A stretch of 64,000 nucleotides of DNA from Oscillospiraceae bacterium (GCA_015064485.1 SVSD01000005.1:52607-116606), one strand, 5' to 3'. Positions 45,040 through 52,266 are shown, counted from the stretch's first letter. Made by a program: numbers and translations. Notes: generated from the letters alone by a model not told the origin.

Positions 45040-45318
45040 ATGAAAAACTCAAATGAAGAAACTGTGGCAAACATTTTGTCCTCGCAGCAATACCTTCCGG
45101 AAATTACAGAAAAAGAAATCGTATGCGGTAAAGATGTTTTTACATCTTACGGCTTGAAGATAAAACGAAACGACGGTACTGTTGATGTGTACGAAGATAT
45201 TTCGCTGACAAGAACAAAAATAACAGAATTATATGATTTGTTTTGCAACTACGATATAGATGAGTCACATATCGAAGAGGTGATATGTGATTTTGTTGAC
45301 AGTCTGCACAGTATATAA
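45040..45318 (+). CDS. DUF6514-like small protein
   Basis: 92 aa, AAAAGGAGA upstream of ATG. 'FTSYGLKIKRNDGTVDVYEDISLTRTKITELYDLFCNYDIDESHIEEVICDFVDSL' matches my memory of DUF6514 proteins of Clostridia. No signal peptide. Sits 63 bp before the dpsA start and may share its transcript. Function unknown. Confidence 0.72.
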   Translation: MKNSNEETVANILSSQQYLPEITEKEIVCGKDVFTSYGLKIKRNDGTVDVYEDISLTRTKITELYDLFCNYDIDESHIEEVICDFVDSLHSI

Positions 45319-45342
45319 TTCAGTCAAAACAGGCCTTTCGTG

Positions 45343-45351
45343 CATACTATA
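45343..45351 (+). promoter_or_regulatory. Possible mother-cell sigma factor -10 element upstream of dpsA
   Basis: CATACTATA fits the sigma-K -10 pattern CATAnnnTA and differs by one base from the sigma-E form CATACAAT. It lies 30 bp before the dpsA start. A clear -35 is not evident, and TATAAT also occurs at 45348-45353. Confidence 0.4.
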
Positions 45352-45381
45352 ATGTATAATCATGCGAAAGGAATAAAGACA

Positions 45382-46176
45382 ATGCTATTAAAAAAAATCG
45401 CTGTCATAGGCGGCGATGCCCGTTTTGCGGTATGTGCAGAACTTTTTGCAAAAAAAGGCTGCGAATGTGCGGTTTTCGGACTTGAAAAAGCCGAAAATCT
45501 CTTGATGGCAACCAAAAGTGCAACAATATACGATGCTGTTTCGGGTTGTGATGCTATAATTCTTCCGATACCTGTGTCGAAAGACAATGATCAGGCTTTC
45601 TCGCCTCTATCGGATTTTAAAATAAGTTTGACCGATATTTTAGAAAATATAAAGGGCGATCCGATCATTTTTATCGGTCAAAGCAAGGAATCCGTTCAAA
45701 ATTCACAATTGTCAGAATTTGATATTATAACATATACAGCATCAAAAACTTTTGCATTGCTCGGAAGCGTTCCGACTGCCGAATGTGCCATATCAACCGC
45801 TACTTATCACAGCCGTAAATGCTGCTGCAATTCAAGATACCTTATCGTAGGATGCGGTAATGTCGGTAAACGCTTAGGTCTGCTTTCAAAGAATATGGGT
45901 GCGGATGTTTTTATATCCGCAAGAAAAAAAGAAGATCTCGCGTGGATAGAAGCTCACGGAATGATCCCTTTGAAAACATACGATCTTTCGTCAGAAAAGG
46001 TTGAATTTGATGTAATATTCAATACAGTCCCCCACATGGTTCTGGGAGAACAAGTTCTTAAAAATCTTAAAGGTTATCCTTTGATTATAGAACTTGCTTC
46101 AAAACCCTACGGGGCGGGTTTTAAACAAAAAAGGGAATATAAAAAAGTCCGGAGTGCAAAGAAAAAAGATAACTGA
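45382..46176 (+). CDS. dpsA: Dipicolinate synthase subunit A, 5' part interrupted by insertion
   Basis: Start at ATG 45382 (AAAGGA upstream). 264 codons; the first 242 to 245 are genuine DpsA: 'KIAVIGGDARFAVCAELFAKKGCECAVFG', 'CDAIILPIPVSKDNDQAF', 'YLIVGCGNVGKRLGLLSKNMGADVFISARKKEDLAWIEAHGM', 'FDVIFNTVPHMVL', 'PLIIELASKP'. After about 46110 the reading frame runs into foreign sequence that adds about 20 codons and stops. DpsA is the NAD-type subunit that makes dipicolinate from dihydrodipicolinate in the mother cell. The missing C-terminus is at 51356-51505. As it stands the protein would probably be inactive, since the lost part is the conserved end. Confidence 0.93.
   Translation: MLLKKIAVIGGDARFAVCAELFAKKGCECAVFGLEKAENLLMATKSATIYDAVSGCDAIILPIPVSKDNDQAFSPLSDFKISLTDILENIKGDPIIFIGQSKESVQNSQLSEFDIITYTASKTFALLGSVPTAECAISTATYHSRKCCCNSRYLIVGCGNVGKRLGLLSKNMGADVFISARKKEDLAWIEAHGMIPLKTYDLSSEKVEFDVIFNTVPHMVLGEQVLKNLKGYPLIIELASKPYGAGFKQKREYKKVRSAKKKDN
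46098..46125 (+). other. attL-like junction
   Basis: Gene arm TTCAAAACCC (46098-46107), core CGGGG (46110-46114), element arm GGGTTTTAAA (46116-46125). The element arm is the exact reverse complement of the element arm at attR. Confidence 0.8.
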
Positions 46177-46212
46177 AAGAAAAATCAAGATAAAAATCCG
46201 ATAAAATGAAAG

Positions 46213-46236
46213 AAAAACTCAAAAACTGAGTTTTTT
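46213..46236 (+). terminator. Possible terminator after interrupted dpsA
   Basis: Short stem AAACTCA / TGAGTTT followed by T-rich sequence. Confidence 0.55.
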
Positions 46237-46262
46237 TAAATAATTATTTTTTTGCTATCCCC

Positions 46263-46300
46263 TAAAAAAGGAGCTGTAAAAAACTACAGCTCCTTCTTTA
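46263..46300. terminator. Terminator of the symporter gene (repeated form)
   Basis: Stem AAGGAGCTGTA / TACAGCTCCTT with flanking A and T runs. Its arm is nearly identical to the terminator at 42949-42987. Confidence 0.87.
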
Positions 46301-46307
46301 TTGATTT

Positions 46308-47912
46308 TTATTTACTTCCGAGATTTTGTTTTGCGTCAACTAAAACTTTTCTGTCATAGCAAGCAAACATTTTATCAACCTCATCCTTGTCGGGCTTTTT
46401 AGTAATAAGGCTCACAACAGGAACGAGTATAAGTCCGCCCACCATAGCAAAAACACCGGAGTAAAGTGAGTTTGTAAATACAAAGCTCAAGAATCCTTCG
46501 GGGAAGGAAAGTCCGCAAATATCCTTTACAAGCTGAACGATTTCAACACCGGTACCGAAAATGAAGCTCACAACAACTGCGCTCTTTGTAACGCCCTTCC
46601 AGTACAAACCGTAAAGGAAAGGAGCAAGGAATGCACCGGCAAGCGCGCCCCATGATACACCCATCATCTGAGCTATAAAAGTAGCTCCCGGGAAGCTGTC
46701 TTTAACTATTGCAATTACAGCAGATACAACCACAAAGAAAAGAACGAAAAGTCTGAGTATCAAAAGTTTCTGTTTCTCAGAAACCTTCTTATCTCTTTTT
46801 TTCATAACAGGAACTATAACATCGAGTGTCAAAGTCGAGCTTGAAGTAAGGACAAGAGACGAAAGCGTAGACATAGATGCAGCAAGAACAAGTACAATGA
46901 CCGTTGCGACAATTACAGGATTAAGTTCAGAAAGCATTGCGGGAACAATATTATCCTTCAAAAGTTTCGAACCCACTTCGCCGTTTGCCCATATTGCGCT
47001 GTTGTTTGCGTAAAGTCTTCCGAAGCCACCGAGAAAATAACAGCCGCCCGCTACGATTATAGCAAATATCGTAGAAATTACTGTGCCTTTTTTGATTGAA
47101 TCTTCGCTGTCTATTGAATAGAATTTGCCGACCATCTGAGGAAGTCCCCATGTGCCGAGAGATGTAAGTATTACAACAAACAATAAAAATACAGGGTTAG
47201 GTCCGAGGAATGACGAATAAGCACCCATAAGTCCGCTCGATCCGTTTTCGATTACGGAAAGACCTCTGTATGCTTCCATAAATCCGCCGTTGTCAACAAG
47301 AACCGCCGCAATTACCGCAACTATACCGACAAGCATAATAATGCCCTGAATAAAATCGTTTATCGCAGTTGCCATATATCCGCCGAATATTACATAAACA
47401 CCTGTAAGTGCCGCCATAATGATAATAACGAGCCAGTACGGAATATTGAAAGCTGAATTGAAAAGGCTCGAAAGTCCGTTATATAACGACGCTGTATAAG
47501 GAATAAGAAAAAGAAAAACTATAACAGAAGCTATTGTTTTCAAACTGCCGGACTGATATCTTTTACCAAAAAAGTCAGGCATTGTTTTCGAGCCCAGATG
47601 CTGTGTCATAACTCTTGTTCTTCTTCCGAGAATTACCCAGGGAAGAAGCGATCCGATAAATGCATTTCCAAGACCTATCCAAGTAGATGCAAGACCGAAT
47701 TCCCATCCGAACTGACCCGCATATCCGACAAAAATAACTGCCGAAAAATACGAAGTACCGAAAGCAAAAGCCGTAAGCCAAGGACCTACCGAGCGTCCGC
47801 CAAGAACAAATCCGTCAACATTTGTTGAATGTTTTCTGCAGTATAAGCCAACGCCTATCATAATTGCAAAAAACGCTGTAAGCATTACGATCGTGATAAC
47901 CGCCTTTACCAT
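46308..47912 (-). CDS. Sodium:solute symporter (PutP-like SSS family)
   Basis: 534 aa from ATG 47912 (GAAGGT 7 nt upstream). About 13 membrane helices. SSS signatures: 'DGFVLGGRSVGPWLTAFAFGTSYFSAVIFVGYAGQFGWEFGLA', 'GVYVIFGGYMATAINDFIQGIIMLVG', 'AASMSTLSSLVLTSSSTLTLDVI' with the sodium-site SS/ST residues. Imports an organic solute with sodium; the T-box leader points to an amino acid or a derivative. PutP-type proline uptake is possible, but substrate is not fixed by sequence. Located at the left end of the dpsA element. Confidence 0.92.
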   Translation of the reverse strand: MVKAVITIVMLTAFFAIMIGVGLYCRKHSTNVDGFVLGGRSVGPWLTAFAFGTSYFSAVIFVGYAGQFGWEFGLASTWIGLGNAFIGSLLPWVILGRRTRVMTQHLGSKTMPDFFGKRYQSGSLKTIASVIVFLFLIPYTASLYNGLSSLFNSAFNIPYWLVIIIMAALTGVYVIFGGYMATAINDFIQGIIMLVGIVAVIAAVLVDNGGFMEAYRGLSVIENGSSGLMGAYSSFLGPNPVFLLFVVILTSLGTWGLPQMVGKFYSIDSEDSIKKGTVISTIFAIIVAGGCYFLGGFGRLYANNSAIWANGEVGSKLLKDNIVPAMLSELNPVIVATVIVLVLAASMSTLSSLVLTSSSTLTLDVIVPVMKKRDKKVSEKQKLLILRLFVLFFVVVSAVIAIVKDSFPGATFIAQMMGVSWGALAGAFLAPFLYGLYWKGVTKSAVVVSFIFGTGVEIVQLVKDICGLSFPEGFLSFVFTNSLYSGVFAMVGGLILVPVVSLITKKPDKDEVDKMFACYDRKVLVDAKQNLGSK

Positions 47913-47961
47913 TTTAATACCTTCTTTCATTTTTTATTTTTTATGGAAAACGGTAAAATGG

Positions 47962-48233
47962 TAAAAAAATAACCGTCCTCCAACAAAAGAGGACGGAAAA
48001 ATCCGTGGTACCACCTCAATTTACCGATATGTTACCATATCAGCCTCATCAGGCACATTCTATGCCTTATTGCTGTAACGGGCAAACCCGGCGCAGCCTA
48101 CTCTTCGCATTTCGGTGCGCAGCTCACAAGATGTATTCGCCAAGTTCTTTCTTACTGTCTCTCACCGCCCGACAGCTCTCTTAAAAGGTAAGAAAAAGGC
48201 TACTTCTTCTCGGTCATCGCTTCTATATCGTGT
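47962..48233 (-). promoter_or_regulatory. T-box leader of the symporter gene
   Basis: On the minus strand the T-box TGAGGTGGTACCACGG corresponds to 48018-48003 and the terminator is CCGTCCTC/GAGGACGG (47973-47996) followed by TTATTTTTTT. Stem I shows GAAGAAGTA, AGAGAG and a hairpin GCTGTCGGGCGGTGAGAGACAG-like distal region. UGGU selects a tRNA with discriminator A, so tRNA-Ser (discriminator G) is excluded. A possible specifier region is GAACTTGG, but I do not assign a codon. Confidence 0.9.
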
Positions 48234-48262
48234 ATTCTACTACAAAAAACTAACCTTGTCAA
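48234..48262 (-). promoter_or_regulatory. Promoter of T-box/symporter transcript
   Basis: Minus strand TTGACA (48262-48257), 17-nt spacer, TAGAAT (48239-48234). The -35 overlaps the stop codon of the recombinase gene. Confidence 0.85.
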
Positions 48263-49158
48263 GTGTTTTTTGCATTTTTATTAAATCTTTTATTTACCTC
48301 CGAAAAAGTTATTTCGTCAACAATAGCTTCGTGTGTTCCGCATACTGTTATCAGATCGTTTTTTGAGTTTTTATATCTCTTTTCAGTCTTATAATTTATC
48401 TTTTTTTCAAATCCTTGGGTAATATCTCCTTTGTATGTAGGATTAGTAAGAATTCTTTTTATCATCACACTGTTCCAGGCATTGCTTTTTCTTCGATTAT
48501 CCCTTTTCAAAGACGAAGGCGTAGCAATACCTTCTGCCGTAAGCTCTTTTGCAATCAACAGCATACTTTTTCCTTCAAGAAATCCTCTATAAATTCTTAA
48601 GACCGTATCTTTTGTATTTTTATCGGGAACAAGCTTTGATGGGTCCTTTTCATCTTTTGTGTAACCGTACGGCGCTGAACTTCCTATAAACTTTCCCGCT
48701 CTGCGCCTTGAATCAAGTGCACATCGAACCTTTCTGCTTATATCTTTTGCATACATATCATTGAAAACAGCTCTGAAAGGTATCATATCGTTTCCGCCGG
48801 ATTCTGACATAGTATCAACGCCGTCATTGACAGCTATATACCGTATGCCGTTTTCGGGGAAAAACCTTTCTATATACTCCCCTGTTTCGATATAATCTCT
48901 GCCAAGGCGGGACATATCTTTTGTTATTATACATAAAAACTTCTTTGAAAGAGCATCATTAATCATTTTTTCAAATGACGGACGCCTGAAATTTGTGCCG
49001 CTGTAACCGTCGTCAACATATTCTGCAATTATTGTAAAATTGTTTTTGTTACAATAGTTTTCAAGGAACATTCTTTGAGAAGCGATGCTGTCAGACTCCC
49101 CTTTTACTCCGTCATCTTTTGAAAGCCTTAGATATATCGCACAAGCCTCGTTTTCCAT
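48259..49158 (-). CDS. Serine site-specific recombinase (short large-serine-recombinase type)
   Basis: 299 aa. Resolvase domain (about 5-150) with catalytic Ser13 in 'AIYLRLSKDDG', 'SIASQR', 'DGYSGTNFRRPSF', 'ITKDMSRLGRDYIETGEYIE'. The recombinase domain (about 165-290) has 'GKFIGSSAPYGYTKDEKDPSKLVPD', 'ILTNPTYKGDI'. It ends at residue 299, before the zinc-ribbon and coiled-coil regions that normally follow in enzymes of 450-700 aa. The truncation looks natural: the stop codon overlaps the next promoter. Presumed to recombine the att sites in dpsA. GTGAGG precedes the ATG. Confidence 0.92.
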   Translation of the reverse strand: MENEACAIYLRLSKDDGVKGESDSIASQRMFLENYCNKNNFTIIAEYVDDGYSGTNFRRPSFEKMINDALSKKFLCIITKDMSRLGRDYIETGEYIERFFPENGIRYIAVNDGVDTMSESGGNDMIPFRAVFNDMYAKDISRKVRCALDSRRRAGKFIGSSAPYGYTKDEKDPSKLVPDKNTKDTVLRIYRGFLEGKSMLLIAKELTAEGIATPSSLKRDNRRKSNAWNSVMIKRILTNPTYKGDITQGFEKKINYKTEKRYKNSKNDLITVCGTHEAIVDEITFSEVNKRFNKNAKNT

Positions 49159-49217
49159 ACAAAAAACCTCACGAACACACTGTAAAACAGTATATTCGCA
49201 AGGTCTTAATTATTTTA

Positions 49218-49643
49218 CTATTTGTTGTTTTTATTTTCTTTTTTATCTTTTCGCTTTGCTTTTATTATTTTTATATCAGATTTTGCTTTTTGATAGAGAT
49301 CTCTTAATATTCCGAGAGTTTTTTCGTCATTCGGAAACAGGAATTTCAAAAGCCCGAGTGCGATTGCAACAGTCACTATTTTTTCCGGCGAAAACGGGAA
49401 CCATAAGATCGTAAGATATGCGCCTGATACCGCAACCATCCACTCAATGCCAAAATATACGCCGAACGCCATAAAAACATATGCCCAGCCGTTTGTTATA
49501 AGCCAGCCTATCCCAAAGCACAGCAAAAACCTCGGATTAAAAATAAGAAAAAACAGCTTTATGATGAAGTTTTTTATAAATACTGCAGCTTTTGAATGAG
49601 ATAGCTTCAAAAAAAACTCTTTGATACTTCTTTTGTCTTTCAA
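49218..49643 (-). CDS. Small membrane protein of unknown function
   Basis: 141 aa, TTG start with AAGGAAG at about 8 nt. Hydrophobic segments at about 20-40, 42-62 and 64-95, then a basic tail (KSDIKIIKAKRKDKKENKNNK). It lies between the recombinase and serS inside the dpsA element. I do not recognise the family. Confidence 0.65.
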   Translation of the reverse strand: MKDKRSIKEFFLKLSHSKAAVFIKNFIIKLFFLIFNPRFLLCFGIGWLITNGWAYVFMAFGVYFGIEWMVAVSGAYLTILWFPFSPEKIVTVAIALGLLKFLFPNDEKTLGILRDLYQKAKSDIKIIKAKRKDKKENKNNK

Positions 49644-49721
49644 TAATATGTCTTCCTTTTAGAAATTACGGCAAAGCCGACGGAAATATTATACTTTAAA
49701 ATGCGCAAAATTTCAATAGAA

Positions 49722-49765
49722 AACAAAAAAGTCCTCCCCTTTTCGTAAATAAGGGGAGGGAAATT
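49722..49765 (-). terminator. serS terminator
   Basis: Stem CCTCCCCT / AGGGGAGG followed on the minus strand by ACTTTTTTG. Confidence 0.88.
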
Positions 49766-51052
49766 TTATTTCTTGGGAACTATCTTTTCAGCGCCGCCCA
49801 TATAAGGACGAAGAGCGACAGGAATATTTACACTTCCGTCAGCATTAAGATTGTTTTCAAGGAAGGCTATAAGCATTCTGGGAGGAGCGACAACTGTGTT
49901 GTTAAGGGTATGAGCAAGATATTTGGAATCTTTTCCGTTTACTCTTATCTTAAGTCTTCTTGCCTGTGCATCGCCAAGGTTAGAACAGCTGCCTACTTCA
50001 AAATATTTCTGCTGTCTGGGAGACCACGCCTCAACATCAACAGATTTTACCTTAAGATCTGCAAGGTCACCCGAGCAACATTCAAGAGTTCTTACCGGAA
50101 TATCCATCGAACGGAAAAGATCAACGGTATTCTGCCAGAGCTTGTCAAACCACATCGGGCTTTCTTCGGGCTTACATACAACGATCATTTCCTGTTTTTC
50201 AAACTGATGGATGCGGTATACACCTCGCTCTTCGATACCGTGAGCGCCCTTTTCCTTGCGGAAACAGGGAGAATAGCTTGTAAGAGTCTGAGGAAGCTGT
50301 TCTTCGGGGATTATCTGGTCGATAAACTTACCGATCATAGAGTGTTCGGAAGTACCTATAAGATAAAGATCCTCTCCTTCGATCTTATACATCATAGCTT
50401 CCATTTCCGCAAAGCTCATAACTCCGGTTACAACATCTGAACGGATCATAAAAGGAGGTACACAATATGTGAATCCGCGGTCGATCATAAAATCACGAGC
50501 ATAAGAAATTACCGCAGAATGAAGACGGGCAATATCACCCATAAGATAATAAAAGCCGTTGCCTGCAACTCTTCTTGCGCTGTCAAGGTCGATACCGTTA
50601 AAGCTTTCCATAATATCTGTGTGATAAGGAATCTCGTAATCGGGAGTTACGGGTTCACCGTATCTCTGAACTTCAACATTTTCGCTGTCATCTTTACCGA
50701 TGGGAACTGTAGGGTCGATGATCTGAGGAATTATCATCATAATCTTTTTGATTTTTTCCTCGTATTCGGCTTCAAGAGCTTCGCACTCAGCAAGTCTTGC
50801 TGCCTGCTGACCGACAATTTTTTTCATTTCTTCAGCTTCGTCTTTTTTGCCCTGTCCCATAAGAGCACCGATCATCTTGGAGCACTTGTTTCGTTCAGCT
50901 CTGAGTCCGTCAGCTTCAAGCTTTACGGCTCTTGAGTTTTTATCGAGCTCTATTACCTCGTCAACAAGTTCCAGCTTATGATCCTGAAACTTGTTTTTGA
51001 TATTTTGCTTTACCACATCAGGGTTTTCACGCAAAAACTTAATATCAATCAT
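49766..51052 (-). CDS. serS: Seryl-tRNA synthetase
   Basis: 428 aa. N-terminal tRNA-binding coiled coil ('MIDIKFLRENPDVVKQNIKNKF' and about 30-105), class II motif 2 'PCFRKEKGAHGIEERGVYRIHQFEKQEM', motif 3 region 'LAHTLNNTVVAPPRMLIAFLENN'. Between them stands 'CCSGDLADLKVKSVDVEAWSPRQQKYFEVGSCSNLGDAQARR', unlike the E. coli/B. subtilis 'GDLGFSAAKTYDLEVW', so it belongs to a divergent SerRS clade. Essential for charging tRNA-Ser unless another copy exists. T-box controlled. It lies at the right end of the dpsA element, on the opposite strand. Confidence 0.96.
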   Translation of the reverse strand: MIDIKFLRENPDVVKQNIKNKFQDHKLELVDEVIELDKNSRAVKLEADGLRAERNKCSKMIGALMGQGKKDEAEEMKKIVGQQAARLAECEALEAEYEEKIKKIMMIIPQIIDPTVPIGKDDSENVEVQRYGEPVTPDYEIPYHTDIMESFNGIDLDSARRVAGNGFYYLMGDIARLHSAVISYARDFMIDRGFTYCVPPFMIRSDVVTGVMSFAEMEAMMYKIEGEDLYLIGTSEHSMIGKFIDQIIPEEQLPQTLTSYSPCFRKEKGAHGIEERGVYRIHQFEKQEMIVVCKPEESPMWFDKLWQNTVDLFRSMDIPVRTLECCSGDLADLKVKSVDVEAWSPRQQKYFEVGSCSNLGDAQARRLKIRVNGKDSKYLAHTLNNTVVAPPRMLIAFLENNLNADGSVNIPVALRPYMGGAEKIVPKK

Positions 51053-51074
51053 TTTTTCTTCCTCCGAAAATAGT

Positions 51075-51293
51075 TTTTATAAAAAAAGAGTTCTTCCCCA
51101 CAAATATGGGACGAAGAACTCCGTGTTGCCACCCAAATTGCCGTATATACGGCCACTCAAAAAAGCTGTAAGGGGCTTATCCCCAAGACTCATCGTCTTA
51201 TGCTCCGAAAGCGGAAAAGCAAAAAACCGACAGCCGATCACACCTTCCTCGGCCTCTCTTTCGAACAGTCAATTGCCGTTTCTTTCATCATAG
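51075..51293 (-). promoter_or_regulatory. T-box leader of serS
   Basis: T-box TTTGGGTGGCAACACGGAG (minus strand 51137-51119). Terminator stem GAGTTCTTC / GAAGAACTC followed by T7. UGGC pairs with a GCCA tRNA end, that is discriminator G, which matches both tRNA-Ser genes in this window. Distal stem I elements AGAGAG and GCCGA...TCGGC are visible. Confidence 0.93.
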
Positions 51294-51300
51294 CTTTAAT

Positions 51301-51329
51301 ATTATACACCAAAAAACCACAAAATGCAA
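51301..51329 (-). promoter_or_regulatory. serS promoter
   Basis: Minus strand TTGCAT (51329-51324), 17-nt spacer, TATAAT (51306-51301). Lies only about 17 bp from the attR arm, within the element. Confidence 0.87.
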
Positions 51330-51345
51330 GATAAATTTTCAACAA

Positions 51346-51373
51346 TTTAAAACCCGGCGGGGTGGATTTTGAG
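51346..51373 (+). other. attR-like junction
   Basis: Element arm TTTAAAACCC (51346-51355), core CGGGG (51358-51362), gene arm GGATTTTGAG (51364-51373). Same offsets as attL. Confidence 0.8.
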
Positions 51374-51505
51374 TGTGCAGAAAAAATAGGACTGAAAACT
51401 GTTATAGCCTCAGGACTTCCGGGAAAATATACACCGGTAACTGCAGGAGAAATAGTTTACAGGTGCATATGTGATGCTCTTGAAGAAAGGGGTTTTGAAA
51501 TATGA
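51356..51505 (+). CDS. dpsA: Dipicolinate synthase subunit A, detached 3' part
   Basis: 49 codons continuing the frame of 45382-46107: 'GGVDFECAEKIGLKTVIAS', 'GLPGKYTPVTAGEIVYR', 'CICDALEERGFEI', then TGA. 'GLPGK..P.TAG' is the conserved DpsA C-terminus. There is no start of its own. The TGA overlaps the dpsB ATG (ATGA), as expected of an intact dpsA-dpsB operon. The frame is free of stops and frameshifts. It is silent unless the element is removed. Confidence 0.9.
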   Translation, partial: GGVDFECAEKIGLKTVIASGLPGKYTPVTAGEIVYRCICDALEERGFEI

Positions 51506-52062
51506 TAGGTTTTTGCCTCACAGGCTCGTTTTGCTCATTTGAGAAAAGTATAAATGTTATGAAAAATCTTTCTCAAAAGTATGAAATCTTACCGATCATG
51601 TCGCAGAATGCATATAATTTGGATACAAAATTCGGAAAAGCAGAAGATTTCAGAAGCAAAATAAAGGAAATATGTAATAAAGATATAATCCATACCATAA
51701 CAGAGGCAGAACCGATAGGACCAGCCGTAAAACTCGACTGTCTTGTAGTCTGTCCGTGTACGGGAAATACATTATCAAAAATAGCCTGCGGCATTACAGA
51801 TACAAGCGCCACAATGGCAATAAAAGCACAGCTCAGAAACGAAAGACCGGTGCTTCTTGCAATTGCATCAAACGACGGACTTTCCGGTTCTTCGGTTTCT
51901 GTGTCAAAGCTTTTGCAAAGGGAAAATATTTACTTTGTCCCCTTCTCGCAGGACTCCCCTTTTAAAAAGCCCCGTTCTGTTGTATGCGATTTTGATAAAA
52001 CCGGAGAAGCTCTGTCCCTTGCCCTTGAAGGCAAACAAATTCAGCCTATACTTTACAGTTGA
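51502..52062 (+). CDS. dpsB: Dipicolinate synthase subunit B
   Basis: 186 aa. Flavoprotein-like fold: 'IGFCLTGSFCSFEKSINVMKNLSQKYEILPIMSQNAY', 'CLVVCPCTGNTLSKIACGITDTSATMAIKAQLRNERPVLLAIASNDGLSGS', 'NIYFVPFSQDSPFKKP'. With DpsA it makes the dipicolinic acid of the spore core. The operon promoter would be upstream of dpsA, so dpsB transcription too may depend on excision, unless a promoter in the element serves it; none is seen on that strand. Confidence 0.95.
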   Translation: MIGFCLTGSFCSFEKSINVMKNLSQKYEILPIMSQNAYNLDTKFGKAEDFRSKIKEICNKDIIHTITEAEPIGPAVKLDCLVVCPCTGNTLSKIACGITDTSATMAIKAQLRNERPVLLAIASNDGLSGSSVSVSKLLQRENIYFVPFSQDSPFKKPRSVVCDFDKTGEALSLALEGKQIQPILYS

Positions 52063-52093
52063 AAAAACATTTAAATTTATTAAAAAATCAGAT

Positions 52094-52130
52094 AAAAAGC
52101 GGAGAAGCCGTATGCTTCTCCGTTTTATTT
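52094..52130 (+). terminator. Rho-independent terminator
   Basis: Stem CGGAGAAGC / GCTTCTCCG followed by TTTTATTT. Confidence 0.88.
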
Positions 52131-52183
52131 GATAAAATAATATCATAATTTACAAAATGTTAATAGTTGGATATGAAAAACTC

Positions 52184-52212
52184 TTGCATTTTTTTATAAA
52201 AAGTATTAAAAT
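52184..52212 (+). promoter_or_regulatory. pfkA promoter
   Basis: TTGCAT at 52184-52189, 17-nt spacer, TAAAAT at 52207-52212. Confidence 0.75.
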
Positions 52213-52266
52213 ATATATTCGAACAATTATTGTGAAATAATATTATATTTTCCAAGAGGTATAGAT

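Larger units (their letters stand above)
46110..51362. mobile_element. 5248-bp intervening element inside dpsA
   Basis: Bounded by CGGGG at 46110-46114 and 51358-51362. It contains a sodium:solute symporter with T-box, a serine recombinase, a membrane protein and serS with T-box, all on the strand opposite to dpsA. Removing 5248 bp restores a 291-codon dpsA frame and the dpsA-dpsB overlap. Rejoined element ends form a near-palindrome of 28 bp with arms TTTAAAACCC and GGGTTTTAAA. No phage structural, replication or transfer genes are present. It resembles sporulation intervening elements functionally, not in cargo. Confidence 0.85.

Noticed and set aside
46110..51362. The dpsA interruption as ordinary pseudogene formation or misassembly
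   Set aside because: Both halves lack mutations, the restored length fits the family, the dpsB overlap is kept, the ends have symmetric arms and a common core, and a serine recombinase lies inside. Not fully excluded without reads.
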